This document shows positions 50,604 to 60,142 of a DNA stretch of 64,000 bases, piece after piece. The notes below the pieces were generated by a model. It was given only the letters and a program-made list of their open reading frames with translations, was not told the origin of the DNA and searched no databases. Source of the stretch: Corynebacterium macginleyi. Its GTDB lineage: Bacteria > Actinomycetota > Actinomycetes > Mycobacteriales > Mycobacteriaceae. The DNA lies in the NCBI RefSeq assembly GCF_003688935.1, contig NZ_REGE01000002.1, forward strand, positions 186,001 to 250,000. Direction: 5' to 3'. How positions within the stretch are numbered: the stretch's first letter is position 1; the number at the start of each line of letters is the position of its first letter. The position numbers and the translations under genes were made by a program.

Positions 50604-51329
50604 TCATCCCTGGGGATGAGAGAGCAGCTCTTCCACGGTGACTATCCCATGGGTATAGGCATAAAGCACAGCCTGGACGCGGTCACGAGACTCAGTCTTG
50701 GTCAGCACGTGGCGCACGTGGGTCTTGACCGTTGCCATGGAGACAAATTCTTCCTCGGCTATTTCAGTATTGGAATACCCCAACGCCATGAGCCTTAGAA
50801 TATCCATCTCACGCGGGGTGAGCTCTGCTGCAGGCGGGCCCGTTGCCGCTGTGTGCGAAACCGGGTTGTCCTTCCCACAGTCCTTACCGCGAACTTGTTG
50901 GAGCACCTGGGCGGTAATGCGCGGTGAAAGCACGGCCTCGTCAGAATGCACGGTACGAATGGCTGAGAGTAGCTCCTCAGGTTCGACGTCTTTGAGCAAG
51001 AATCCAGATGCCCCCGCAGAGATTGCACCGTGGACGAAATTTTGATCATCGAAGGTGGTCAGCATAATGACCTTGGTATTCGGGGATACCGGGAGAACTT
51101 CCTCCGTTGCTGCGATGCCGTTAACCCGCGCCATCTGTACGTCCATGAGGATGATATCGACAGGCTCTTGCCGCGCAAGGTCAAGCACCTCATCGCCATC
51201 GGAGGCCTGCCATACCACGCTCAGGTCCTCCTGCGAGCCGATCAACATGGCGAACCCGGCGCGCAGGAGCGGTTGGTCATCGACAACCGCAATGCGAATA
51301 GGCTCAGGTTCCTGTTCCGGATTAGACAC
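50604..51329 (-). CDS. Two-component response regulator, NarL/LuxR family
   Basis: 241 aa: receiver domain with VVDDQP and phosphoacceptor Asp63 in ILMDVQM, and a C-terminal LuxR helix-turn-helix (LTPREMDILRLMALGYSNTEIAEE). GTG 51329 overlaps the end of the kinase gene by 8 bp, so the two are translated together. Probably controls the adjacent ABC exporter genes; the downstream start is 60 bp away, room for a promoter. Confidence 0.93.
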   Translation of the reverse strand: MSNPEQEPEPIRIAVVDDQPLLRAGFAMLIGSQEDLSVVWQASDGDEVLDLARQEPVDIILMDVQMARVNGIAATEEVLPVSPNTKVIMLTTFDDQNFVHGAISAGASGFLLKDVEPEELLSAIRTVHSDEAVLSPRITAQVLQQVRGKDCGKDNPVSHTAATGPPAAELTPREMDILRLMALGYSNTEIAEEEFVSMATVKTHVRHVLTKTESRDRVQAVLYAYTHGIVTVEELLSHPQG

Positions 51330-52290
51330 GCGGTACCTCCACGATAATTGTAAAAGTTCCATACTCGGCCATAGTGGACACACTGCCACCATAGGCCTTC
51401 ACACGTTCGTGCATCCCGATGAGCCCGTAGCCTGGGGTGTGGTCCTCATCCGGCTGCGCCATAGGGTTGTGTCCCTCGATAACAAGCGCCGACTTATCAC
51501 TGCGAAAGCGCAGTACTCCCCTATTCTGGCTGGAGTATTTGAGCAGATTCGTCAACATCTCCTGTACGACGCGGTAAATGGTGAATTGATAGAGCTCATC
51601 GCTATCGCCAGGCAGCTTTTCCATGCCGTAGACGGTGATATCGAAGCCGGCGCGCCGGGCCTCCGAGAATAGCCCAGCGATGTCTGCGATGCTGGGGGCC
51701 TTGGTTTGCGTGCGCGAGTCTTCTTCACGCAGGACAGATAGCAGGCTGCGCATCTGTTTTAAGGATTCGCGCGAGGTGGAGGCAATGGTATCGAGCGCCT
51801 CGGTGGCTACCTTGGGGTCTTTGGCGGCGGCGAAACGGGCGCCATCGGCAAGCGCAATGACGCCGGCGAGGTTGTGTGCGACGATATCGTGCATCTCGCG
51901 GGCGATGCGGTTGCGCTCTACGGCGCCGGCCATTTGCGCGCGCTCGATGAGCAGTTGTTGGCCTTCTTGGCGCTTGCGGTTATCGGTACCGCGTAGGTAG
52001 AAAAAGCCGAGGACCGGCCAACCGAGTAGGACCGTAGCAACGTAGGCAAACAGCGGATTAATGGTAACATCGCCCAGTCCAATGGCGCTGCCCGCAAAGA
52101 CCTGTTCCCCAAACAGGCTTGCGGTGGTTCCCGCCAGTGAGCCTAGGGCAATCCAGGTAAGCCAAATATAGCGCACGCGCTTGCGCGGGTGTGTGCCAAT
52201 GAGAAAGGCCGTATAGACAAAAATTGGGGCGTGGAAGTTTGTGAGGGAGGCCAAGGGCGTGAAAATACACAGCGTCATGGTGCCGGCCAC
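51322..52290 (-). CDS. Sensor histidine kinase, cut from its N-terminus by an in-frame stop
   Basis: 322-aa remainder of a HisKA_3-type sensor kinase. It has about three or four membrane helices, the phosphoacceptor His134 in RIAREMHDIVAHN, N-box VVQEMLTNLL and G-box GYGLIGMHERV, so the catalytic part looks whole. In the same frame, TAA at 52309-52311 separates it from 64 upstream codons with two more membrane helices. If translation restarts at GTG 52290 the kinase lacks those two helices. Stop read-through or simple loss of function are the other options. Confidence 0.75.
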   Translation of the reverse strand: MAGTMTLCIFTPLASLTNFHAPIFVYTAFLIGTHPRKRVRYIWLTWIALGSLAGTTASLFGEQVFAGSAIGLGDVTINPLFAYVATVLLGWPVLGFFYLRGTDNRKRQEGQQLLIERAQMAGAVERNRIAREMHDIVAHNLAGVIALADGARFAAAKDPKVATEALDTIASTSRESLKQMRSLLSVLREEDSRTQTKAPSIADIAGLFSEARRAGFDITVYGMEKLPGDSDELYQFTIYRVVQEMLTNLLKYSSQNRGVLRFRSDKSALVIEGHNPMAQPDEDHTPGYGLIGMHERVKAYGGSVSTMAEYGTFTIIVEVPRV

Positions 52291-52308
52291 AAAGAAGATG
52301 GATTTTTC

Positions 52309-52503
52309 TTACAGCTTGGGGTGCAGCCACAGCGCAAGCGGAATACCCACGGTGTACAAAACCGCCACTATGGCCTGGAAGGGCGAATCAGTGTGCAAAA
52401 AATTTGCAGCGTTAGGCAAAAGAACGCCAAAGAATGCGGGTATGATGATTCGCCACGGCGGTCCAATCCAATCGCGCAGACGATCCGGCCAAAGCTTAGA
52501 CAT
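52309..52503 (-). pseudogene. N-terminal fragment of the sensor kinase gene
   Basis: 64 codons with two hydrophobic segments (about 18-36 and 43-60), ending at TAA 52309-52311. The next in-frame codons continue into the kinase at 52290 without any shift, so a single C-to-T change in a CAA codon would explain the break. TAACCT (52511-52516, minus) ends 7 nt before ATG 52503, which supports this as the original gene start. Confidence 0.7.
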
Positions 52504-52510
52504 AAGGACG

Positions 52511-52516
52511 AGGTTA
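52511..52516 (-). promoter_or_regulatory. Probable -10 box of the sensor kinase gene
   Basis: TAACCT on the minus strand, 7 nt before ATG 52503 (leaderless). Confidence 0.5.
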
Positions 52517-52556
52517 GCGCACCAGCCAACCTGCCAGCCTCATCCCTAGGGCTGAC

Positions 52557-52562
52557 TAGACT
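52557..52562 (+). promoter_or_regulatory. Probable -10 box of phzF (leaderless)
   Basis: TAGACT ends 7 nt before ATG 52570. Confidence 0.5.
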
Positions 52563-52569
52563 GGTTGGC

Positions 52570-53394
52570 ATGCACCTCCAGTTCTTTGAAGTCGATGTCT
52601 TTGCCACCTCGGCGTTTTCCGGCAATCCGCTCGCCGTCGTGGCTCATGCCGATGAGCTCTCGACGCAGCAGATGCAGGCCATCGCGCACTGGACTAATTT
52701 TTCTGAAACCACGTTCTTACTCAATCCCACCGATCCCGCGGCAGACTATCGCGTGCGCATTTTTAGCCCGCATGAGGAATTCGCTTTCGCCGGCCACCCC
52801 ACCCTGGGCAGCGCCGCCGTCTGGCGGGTGCTCGGCAATGAGCCTCAGAAGGAAGGCACCATAGCGCAGGAATGCGGGGTGGGGTTGGTCTCCGTGCGCG
52901 AGAACGAGGGCATTTATTCTTTTTCCACCCCGCCTCTGCGCGCTAGTGGGCCACTGAGCAGTGGCGAGCTTGCAGAGGCCTGTGCGGGATTGAATATCTC
53001 GGCAGCAGACGTCCTTGATTCCGCTTGGGTAGACAATGGACCTGGTTGGAGGCTTATACAGCTGCGCGATGCCACGGCAGTACGAGCAATTCGGCCCGCA
53101 GCTATTCGCCCCAAGGTGGGCGTGGTAGGAATGCTCGATAGCGCCGCGGGCGCCTCTTCGGCTGCTTATGAGGTGCGTGCTTTTACCGCAGAATTCGAAG
53201 ATCCAGTCACCGGTTCTTTCAATGGCGGTGCTGCGCAATTTATGCGCTCGCGCGGGCTGGTTCCCGCCCGCTACACCGCCTGCCAGGGCAGCCAGCTGGG
53301 AAGAAAAGGCGAGGTCTTTATCTACGATGACGGCACAGATATATGGGTTGGCGGCCGCGTCCACATCCGCGTACAAGGCCGATTGGAGGTCTAA
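52570..53394 (+). CDS. PhzF family isomerase/epimerase-like protein
   Basis: 274-aa protein of the PhzF/DAP-epimerase-fold family. Signature VDVFATSAFSGNPLAVV near the start, FSETTFLL with the conserved Glu, and FAFAGHPTLGSAAVW. A C-terminal half repeats the fold (ITGSF-like DPVTGSFNGGAAQFM). Function in most species is unknown; not a phenazine cluster here. It stops 1 bp before the selO start, so the two are cotranscribed. Confidence 0.92.
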   Translation: MHLQFFEVDVFATSAFSGNPLAVVAHADELSTQQMQAIAHWTNFSETTFLLNPTDPAADYRVRIFSPHEEFAFAGHPTLGSAAVWRVLGNEPQKEGTIAQECGVGLVSVRENEGIYSFSTPPLRASGPLSSGELAEACAGLNISAADVLDSAWVDNGPGWRLIQLRDATAVRAIRPAAIRPKVGVVGMLDSAAGASSAAYEVRAFTAEFEDPVTGSFNGGAAQFMRSRGLVPARYTACQGSQLGRKGEVFIYDDGTDIWVGGRVHIRVQGRLEV

Positions 53395-53395
53395 T

Positions 53396-54751
53396 ATGCA
53401 CCTATACCACGACTATGCCGAACACCTACCAGAACTAGTGGCGGTGACGCAGGGTGAAGAACAACCGGATCCTAAGCTTGCCGTTCTCAATGAAAAGTTG
53501 GCACAGCAGCTGGGCCTTGATACGGACTGGCTGCGCTCTACAGATGGCCTGAACTTTCTTTTGGGTCGCAGCGGCGGGCACGCGATGGCTTATTCCGGCT
53601 TCCAATTCGGTACCTTCAACCCACAGATGGGCGATGGCCGGGCCATGCTGTTAGGCGAGGTGGACACGGAAGGACAGCTATGGGATCTCCACGCCAAAGG
53701 CACGGGACTTACCCCCTATTCCCGGCCGGGTTCTGATGGCCGCGGCACTCTCTCGTCGATGTTGCGCGAATACTTAGTCTCCGAGGCTATGCATGCGCTC
53801 GGCGTGCCCACCACGCGCTCACTCGCCGTGATTTCCACCGGTCGGCCTATTCAGCGGGGCCGCGTACAACCGGCAGGTGTTCTGGTCCGCGTGGCGGCAA
53901 GTCATATCCGGGTAGGAACTTTTCACTATGCCGCGCAGTTTGGCCGTGTCCAGGACCTAGCGAACTATGCCATTGCACGCCACTACCCTGGAGCAGGGTA
54001 CCGGGAGTTTTTCCAGGGGGTGATGGAACGCCAGATTGCCACTGTCTCTGCATGGATGCGCTTAGGTTTTATCCACGGGGTAATGAATACAGATAACACC
54101 ACCGTCTCCGGCGAAACTATTGATTATGGCCCGTGCGCTTTTATGGAGTCTTACTCCCCTGATACGGTATTTTCCAGCATTGACCAGCAAGGACGATATT
54201 CCTTTGGCAATCAACCAGCAATCCTGGGCTGGAATCTCGCCCGGCTCGCGGAATCCCTCGTACCGCTTTTCAGCGCCACTATCAATGCCGGGGTCGATTT
54301 CGCACAAGAGGCCATTAATGGGTTCCAGGAGAAATTTGCCTCCCAACGCCGAAAAGACATCGCCACCGCCCTTGATACCTCTACCACGGTAGCCTCAGCC
54401 TACTTTGCCGCTATGCAGCTCTCTCGGCCGGATATCACGCTAGCGCACCGGACGCTTGCTGATGCCGCCCGCGGCCACACCCGCCCTGCTCAAGAATTGT
54501 TCTCCAATAATGATTTCTTGGATAGCTACCTGGCCAGCGAGCCCGCGCCACAGACCGTGGACGCTGCCATGCCCCGGGTCATTCCCCGCAACATAGCCGT
54601 CGAAGCCGCACTGCGCGCCGCCGAAACCGGCGATATGGAACCTTTTACTGAGCTTCTCCACGCCGTAACCCACCCGTGGCAGCCGCATCCGTCTTATGAA
54701 CAGCCTGATCCAAATGGGCTGGCAGGTTTCCGGACATACTGCGGTACCTAA
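53396..54751 (+). CDS. selO: Protein adenylyltransferase SelO (YdiU)
   Basis: 451-aa pseudokinase-fold enzyme that transfers AMP to proteins in redox stress. Motifs: FNPQMGDGRAMLLGE, KGTGLTPYSRPGSDGRG, HGVMNTDNTTVSG and DYGPCAFME. A Cys near the end (TYCGT) stands where some relatives have selenocysteine. GGAGG (53385-53389) lies 6 nt before ATG 53396. The gene is linked to phzF on the same transcript. Confidence 0.95.
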   Translation: MHLYHDYAEHLPELVAVTQGEEQPDPKLAVLNEKLAQQLGLDTDWLRSTDGLNFLLGRSGGHAMAYSGFQFGTFNPQMGDGRAMLLGEVDTEGQLWDLHAKGTGLTPYSRPGSDGRGTLSSMLREYLVSEAMHALGVPTTRSLAVISTGRPIQRGRVQPAGVLVRVAASHIRVGTFHYAAQFGRVQDLANYAIARHYPGAGYREFFQGVMERQIATVSAWMRLGFIHGVMNTDNTTVSGETIDYGPCAFMESYSPDTVFSSIDQQGRYSFGNQPAILGWNLARLAESLVPLFSATINAGVDFAQEAINGFQEKFASQRRKDIATALDTSTTVASAYFAAMQLSRPDITLAHRTLADAARGHTRPAQELFSNNDFLDSYLASEPAPQTVDAAMPRVIPRNIAVEAALRAAETGDMEPFTELLHAVTHPWQPHPSYEQPDPNGLAGFRTYCGT

Positions 54752-54790
54752 TTGTGAGATTCTCGAAATTCCAGCTTAAACAGCACAAAG

Positions 54791-54820
54791 CCCTCCGCGC
54801 AGCAGGTTCTGCACGGAGGG
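54791..54820 (+). terminator. Terminator between selO and mqo
   Basis: CCCTCCG/CGGAGGG 7-bp stem with an inner GCAG/CTGC stem, between converging stops. Confidence 0.65.
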
Positions 54821-54857
54821 TAAGAAGCTGGCACTGTGCACACAGCTAACGGCGTTT

Positions 54858-56354
54858 TTAGCGATCTAACTTCAGCGTCTTCTGAGTGTATTCCCACATC
54901 TCATCGTAGAAGTCCTCATCATTGGCCAGCTTCATGCCGTAGGACGGCACCATCTCGCGAATTTTATCGCTCCACTCAATCATGCGCTCGCCAAAGCAAC
55001 GCTCGAGCAGCTCCAGCATGACCGCCGGGGCAATCGAAGCACCCGGGGAAGCACCAAGCAGGCCGGCGATATTGCCTTCTTGGTTATTGATCAATGCGGT
55101 ACCGAACTCGAGGGAACCAAAGCGTGGTGCACCTGCAGGCTTGATAACCTGAACACGCTGACCGGCAATCACGGTTTCCCAATCGCTTTCTTGTGCATTT
55201 GGAACGTATTCACGGAGGGAATCGACGCGGTCGGAGAAGTTCTTGCGCACCTCATCAATGAGGTACTTGGTCAGGCCGAATTCCTGCACAGCAACACCCA
55301 GATAGGAGGTGATGTTATTCGGGCGGATCGACTTGAAGAGATCTAAGTAGGAACCCTTCTTCAAGAACTTCGGACTCCAGCCACCGTAGGGGCCAAATAA
55401 CAGGCCCTTTTCGCCGTCGATGATGCGAGTATCCAGGTGCGGCACCGACATCGGAGGAGCGCCCACCGCTGCTTTACCGTATACCTTGGCTTGATGCTGT
55501 TGAATAAGCTCCGGGTTCTTAGCGCGCAGCCACAAACCGGAAATGGGGAATCCGGCGTAGCCTGCTACTTCTTTCACCTTTGCTCTGCGGAGTAGATCCA
55601 AGGCGTAGCCGCCGGCACCAACAAAGACGAACTTCGCCTTTACCACGGTGATATCGCCGGTGTGGTTATTCTTGGAGTAAACTTTCCAGCCATTTCCATC
55701 GCGGTCAATATCGAATACCTCGTGGCCGTAACGGATCTCCGTTCCAGAGGCCCGCGCAGCGGTTAGAAACTGCTTGGCCAGGGCACCGAAGTTCACATCG
55801 GTCCCGACTTCGGTCCACGAAATAGCGACCTTATTGGAAAAGTCGCGGCCGTCTGCCATGATGGGCAGCTTCTCTGCAAAGGTGGAGTCATCAGCGGAAA
55901 ACTGCATGCCGGGGAACATGTGCTTTTCACTCAGCACCTCATAACGGCGCTTCAAGTAATCCACCTGGATTTCGCCTTGCGCGAAGGACACGTGCGGAAC
56001 CGGGTTAATGAATTCGCTGGGATCAGTCAGGATGCCGTTGTTGAGCTGGTGGGACCAGAATTGGCGCGACTTCTGAAACTTCTCATTGATCGAAATCGCT
56101 TTAGAAATATCAATGCGGCCGTTCTTTTCAGGCGTGTAGTTGAGCTCACACAGAGCGGAGTGACCGGTACCGGCATTATTCCACGGGGAGGAGGATTCCA
56201 GGGCGGGACCGTCAAGGCGCTCAAAGATCATCTGGGTCCAGCTCGGCTCCAACTCGCGGAGCATAGCGCCCAGGGTGGCACTCATGATGCCGGCACCTAC
56301 CAGCGCGACATCGACCTCATCTACAACTTGTGCTGTCTTCTTTGCTGAGGGCAC
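54858..56354 (-). CDS. mqo: Malate:quinone oxidoreductase
   Basis: FAD enzyme at the membrane that oxidises malate and reduces menaquinone; in corynebacteria it is the main malate-oxidising step of the TCA cycle. 498 aa with the FAD motif ALVGAGIMSATLG, the Mqo signature SSPWNNAGTGHSALCELNYTP and a C-terminal GASPGAS. GTG 56354 is set by GGAGG about 9 nt upstream, although the frame is open to 56390. Divergent from the hydrolase gene over 281 bp. Confidence 0.97.
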   Translation of the reverse strand: MPSAKKTAQVVDEVDVALVGAGIMSATLGAMLRELEPSWTQMIFERLDGPALESSSPWNNAGTGHSALCELNYTPEKNGRIDISKAISINEKFQKSRQFWSHQLNNGILTDPSEFINPVPHVSFAQGEIQVDYLKRRYEVLSEKHMFPGMQFSADDSTFAEKLPIMADGRDFSNKVAISWTEVGTDVNFGALAKQFLTAARASGTEIRYGHEVFDIDRDGNGWKVYSKNNHTGDITVVKAKFVFVGAGGYALDLLRRAKVKEVAGYAGFPISGLWLRAKNPELIQQHQAKVYGKAAVGAPPMSVPHLDTRIIDGEKGLLFGPYGGWSPKFLKKGSYLDLFKSIRPNNITSYLGVAVQEFGLTKYLIDEVRKNFSDRVDSLREYVPNAQESDWETVIAGQRVQVIKPAGAPRFGSLEFGTALINNQEGNIAGLLGASPGASIAPAVMLELLERCFGERMIEWSDKIREMVPSYGMKLANDEDFYDEMWEYTQKTLKLDR

Positions 56355-56623
56355 TGTATTAATCCTCCTCGAATTACAATTTATATACATCGGCGCTTTT
56401 TACACCGCATATTTAAAGCGCTGTGCGCCCCACACCGCGACTGTTTTACACAGACAACCTGCCGATGTGTCACGCATTTAAGCATTACCTTACGCGTTTC
56501 TGCTCTGGATTGGTTTTTCTCCCCCACTCGGGTCAACACAATAGAGGGCGTTGCGTTACACATCTCACCTTTCGTGGAAAATGGCTGTTCACGTTGTTCA
56601 CGTTGCGAGGCTCACGAGTTGAC

Positions 56624-56629
56624 TAGACT
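56624..56629 (+). promoter_or_regulatory. Probable -10 box of the alpha/beta hydrolase gene
   Basis: TAGACT ends 6 nt before ATG 56636. A direct repeat GTTCACGTT occurs twice about 30 bp further upstream. Confidence 0.5.
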
Positions 56630-56635
56630 CATGGC

Positions 56636-57694
56636 ATGGTTACAGCAACTCCGTCATGGGGGCCCGATATCCTCGGCCCTGATTTTCAATCGGCCACCCT
56701 CGACCTTGGCCCAGACCCTGACGGCGAAGGGGATGTTGTGACCACCCTCGTCCACTACGCGTCGACCTCGGCTGCAGACGGCGCAGCTGCGGGCCCCGCC
56801 GATGCTCCTTCGCTTTGCTCCGCTTCCTCGCGATCTTCCCGCCCGGCCCTGGTGTGGCTGCACGGGATGACGGACTACTTTTTTCACACGCACGTCGCGA
56901 AACACTTTGCGTTACAAGGCTATGACTTCTACGCAGTCGATCTGCGCAAGTGTGGTCGCTCGCATCGCCCCGGCCAGTCCTGGCATTACGCTTCGGATTT
57001 ATCTCTGTATAACACCGACCTCACCGCGGCCCTCGATTCCATTGCCAACGATAAGGTAATCGTTATAGCCCACTCCACCGGTGGCCTGATTGCACCACTG
57101 TGGATGGATTTTTTGCGCCGCCATGACCCACAGCGCTTTTCTCGAGTGAAGGGCCTGATACTTAATAGCCCCTGGCTCGACATGATGGGCGTTCCCAGCT
57201 GGGCGGTCCGCGCACTGAAGCCGCTCATATATTCCACCGCCAAACTTGCACCCAAGGCTGCCTTGCCGGGGGGCAATCTCACGGCTTACGGCGAATCGCT
57301 ACACTGTGACTTCCACGGCGAGTGGGACTATGACTTGGACCTCAAACCTTTAGCCGGGCATCAGAAATATATCGGCTGGTTGGCTGCCGTTTTTCATGGT
57401 TTCGACGCCATGCACAGCGGCCGTATTAATACCGGTGTCCCCGTTTTAACCCTGCAAGCTACCCGCTCCGTATTGGCAACGCCGTACTGCGATACGGTCA
57501 ATCATGTCGATTGCATCATCGATGTCGCACAGACTAGGCGGTGGGCGAAAGAACTCAATGCCCACTACACCCTGCATTCCATCGACGGCGCGCGTCACGA
57601 TGTCTTTTTATCCCTCCCTCATCCCTTGAAGGAGGCCTTCGCAGCGTGCGATGCGTGGCTGCCCACCATCGTGGAAGCGCCCACATCAGTATAA
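56636..57694 (+). CDS. Alpha/beta hydrolase (lysophospholipase-like)
   Basis: 352-aa serine hydrolase. Nucleophile elbow AHSTGG, acid and His in the C-terminal part (DGARHDVFLS). HGMTDYFFHTHVAKHFALQGYDFYAVDLRKCGRS is typical of the serine-aminopeptidase/lysophospholipase group. The substrate is unknown. It lies between mqo and mtr, as in C. glutamicum. Leaderless start. Confidence 0.9.
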   Translation: MVTATPSWGPDILGPDFQSATLDLGPDPDGEGDVVTTLVHYASTSAADGAAAGPADAPSLCSASSRSSRPALVWLHGMTDYFFHTHVAKHFALQGYDFYAVDLRKCGRSHRPGQSWHYASDLSLYNTDLTAALDSIANDKVIVIAHSTGGLIAPLWMDFLRRHDPQRFSRVKGLILNSPWLDMMGVPSWAVRALKPLIYSTAKLAPKAALPGGNLTAYGESLHCDFHGEWDYDLDLKPLAGHQKYIGWLAAVFHGFDAMHSGRINTGVPVLTLQATRSVLATPYCDTVNHVDCIIDVAQTRRWAKELNAHYTLHSIDGARHDVFLSLPHPLKEAFAACDAWLPTIVEAPTSV

Positions 57695-57729
57695 ATACCC
57701 AAATTGGACACACAGATTAAGGTACAGAT

Positions 57730-59130
57730 ATGTCCACAATTGATACAGCACATATTCCTGCCGCAGAGGAACACTACGACCTCATCATCGTCGGAACCGG
57801 TTCTGGCAATTCAATTGCCAACCCCGATTTTGACGATAAGAAAATCGCCATCATTGAGGAGGGCCGCTTCGGTGGCACTTGCCTGAACGTTGGCTGCATC
57901 CCCACCAAGATGTACGTCTACGCCGCCGATGTCGCACTTGCTGCCCGCGAAGGCAAGCGCCTCGGCATTGACGCCCAGCTCAATAACGTGGAGTGGGACT
58001 TCATTGTTGAGCGTGTCTTTCACGACCGCATCGACCAGATCGCCCAAAGCGGCGAAGAATACCGCCGCGGTGAAAAGACCCCGAATATCACCGTTTATGA
58101 CGAGCATGCCCGCTTCGTTGGCCCAAAGACCATCCAAACCGGTGACCACATCATCAGCGCCGATCAGATCGTCATCGCTACCGGCTCCCGTCCGGTAATC
58201 CCGGAGGTCTATGCGAACTCCGGTGTGAAGTACTACACCAACGACGATATCATGCGGATGGACCGCCAACCAGAAAGCCTGATCATCGTGGGCGGCGGGT
58301 ATATCGCCATGGAATTTGCCCACGTCTTCGATGGCCTCGGTACCAAGGTCACCGTGGTCAACCGCAGCGAGACCCTACTGCGCCACCTCGATTTCGATCT
58401 CTCCTCGCGTTTCAACGAACTTGCCCGCGAGCGCTTCGATGTGCGGATTGCTAACGGCAGCAAGCTGGAAGAAACCGATCACGGTGTGAGACTGGAACTC
58501 GATAACGGCGAGAGCCTCGAAGCAGACGCAATCCTGGTTGCCACCGGCCGCAAGCCAAATGGCGATCTCATGGATGTAGACAAGGCCGGCATCAAACTGC
58601 TAGATGATGGTCGCATTTCCACCGACGCCACTGGCCTCACGGATGCAGAAGGCGTATGGGCGCTTGGCGATGTCTCTTCGCCCTACATGCTCAAGCATGT
58701 CGCCAACGCCGAAGCTCGGACCATCCAGCACAACCTGCTCCACCCAGATGAACTGCAGGAGCTTCCCCACGACAACGTTCCTGCCGCCGTCTTCACCCAC
58801 CCGCAGATCGCCTCTGTCGGATTGAAGGAAGAAGAGGCGCGGGAACAAGGCTTCGAAGTTACCGTGAAGATTCAAAACTTCGGCGACGTGGCTTATGGCT
58901 GGGCTATGGAAGATTCCACGGGTATTTGCAAGCTGATTGCAGACCGCAAGACGGGACAGCTCCTCGGCGCCCACCTGATGGGCCCGCAGGCCTCTACCCT
59001 GATCCAGCAGCTTATTACCGTGATGACCTATGAGATCGACCTGCGTGACTTTACCCGGAAGCAGTATTGGATCCACCCAGCCCTTCCTGAGGTCGTAGAA
59101 AACGCCCTGTTAGGCCTCGAATGGGACTAA
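57730..59130 (+). CDS. mtr: Mycothione reductase
   Basis: NADPH-dependent FAD enzyme that reduces mycothiol disulfide. 466 aa with FAD motif IIVGTGSGNSIANP, redox pair Cys51-Cys56 in GGTCLNVGCIPTK, NADPH motif GGGYIAMEFAHV and the C-terminal YWIHPALPEVVENALL with the catalytic His-Glu pair. AAGG lies 7 nt before ATG 57730. Mycothiol is the actinobacterial low-molecular-weight thiol. Confidence 0.96.
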   Translation: MSTIDTAHIPAAEEHYDLIIVGTGSGNSIANPDFDDKKIAIIEEGRFGGTCLNVGCIPTKMYVYAADVALAAREGKRLGIDAQLNNVEWDFIVERVFHDRIDQIAQSGEEYRRGEKTPNITVYDEHARFVGPKTIQTGDHIISADQIVIATGSRPVIPEVYANSGVKYYTNDDIMRMDRQPESLIIVGGGYIAMEFAHVFDGLGTKVTVVNRSETLLRHLDFDLSSRFNELARERFDVRIANGSKLEETDHGVRLELDNGESLEADAILVATGRKPNGDLMDVDKAGIKLLDDGRISTDATGLTDAEGVWALGDVSSPYMLKHVANAEARTIQHNLLHPDELQELPHDNVPAAVFTHPQIASVGLKEEEAREQGFEVTVKIQNFGDVAYGWAMEDSTGICKLIADRKTGQLLGAHLMGPQASTLIQQLITVMTYEIDLRDFTRKQYWIHPALPEVVENALLGLEWD

Positions 59131-59248
59131 ACCATCCCCCGAAAAATTGCAGAGACTAACATGCTCAGGCCCCATAGCTTAGGCCGACTCCCCAACCGCG
59201 TGCAGTAATTCACACGCAGTGGTTAAAGAGGCAGCTTGTCATGCTTAG

Positions 59249-59265
59249 GGCCTTTAAGAAAGGCC
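59249..59265. terminator. Bidirectional terminator between mtr and map
   Basis: GGCCTTT-AAG-AAAGGCC stem-loop in the gap between converging stops. Confidence 0.6.
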
Positions 59266-59272
59266 TTGGCGG

Positions 59273-60142
59273 TTAATCCTCATCTGGGAGAGTCAGGATT
59301 TCATTTCCCTCATCGGTGATGACCAACGTGTGCTCGAACTGGGCAGTAAACTTACCGTCTCGGTTTTGCACGGTCCAGTCATCATCCCAGATATCGTAGT
59401 CCAAAGAGCCCAGGTTAATCATCGGCTCTACCGTCAAGGTCATGCCCGGTTCCAAGATATCGCGGTACGCAGTGGAATCGTAGTGCAAAACCACCAGTCC
59501 ATTGTGGAAGGTGGGTCCTACACCATGACCGGTGAAGTCACGCACAACGTTATAACCAAAGCGCTTGGCGTAGGACTCGATAACACGGCCGATAACGTTA
59601 ATCTCCCGGCCCGGCTTTGCGGCTTTAATACCACGCAGCATGGCCTCTTTGGTGCGCTCTACTAAAAGGCGATGTTCCTCTGATACGTCCCCGGCCAAGA
59701 AGGTCGCGCAATTGTCGCCGTGCACGCCATTTTTATAAGCGGTGATATCGATATTAACGATGTCACCATCTTCAATCACGGTGGTATCCGGAATGCCGTG
59801 GCAAACGATTTCATTAAGCGATACGCAGGTGCTCTTGGTAAAACCCCGGTATCCCAGGGTGGACGGATACGCACCGTGGTCACACATATACTCGTGCGCC
59901 ACGCGGTCAACCTCGTCCGTCGTTACGCCAGGCTGTACAGCCTTGCCGGCTTCCTTCAACGCATTGGCCGCGATCTTGCAGGCCTCCCTCATCTTCTCAA
60001 TCACTTCGGGGGGCTGCACAAAAGGCTCACCAATGGCCTCTTGTACTTCATCTTTCCACACGTATTCCGGGCGCTCGATATCATCCGGCACGGACCGGAT
60101 TGGGGTTGGTTTACCTGGCTTTAATTTTCCACGAGTACTCAT
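59273..60142 (-). CDS. map: Type I methionine aminopeptidase
   Basis: Removes the initiator methionine. 289 aa with an N-terminal SH3-binding-like extension and the five metal ligands in [25 protein letters not shown] and FEHT. Its ATG (60142) has no close ribosome site: AGGAGG lies 16 nt away and is instead spaced 6 nt from an out-of-frame ATG at 60152. An in-frame upstream TGA rules out an earlier start. Confidence 0.96.
   Translation of the reverse strand: MSTRGKLKPGKPTPIRSVPDDIERPEYVWKDEVQEAIGEPFVQPPEVIEKMREACKIAANALKEAGKAVQPGVTTDEVDRVAHEYMCDHGAYPSTLGYRGFTKSTCVSLNEIVCHGIPDTTVIEDGDIVNIDITAYKNGVHGDNCATFLAGDVSEEHRLLVERTKEAMLRGIKAAKPGREINVIGRVIESYAKRFGYNVVRDFTGHGVGPTFHNGLVVLHYDSTAYRDILEPGMTLTVEPMINLGSLDYDIWDDDWTVQNRDGKFTAQFEHTLVITDEGNEILTLPDED

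Noticed and set aside
56455-56480. GATGTGTCACGC as a GlxR/CRP site between mqo and the hydrolase gene
   Set aside because: Only one half fits TGTGA-N6-TCACA; the spacing is wrong.
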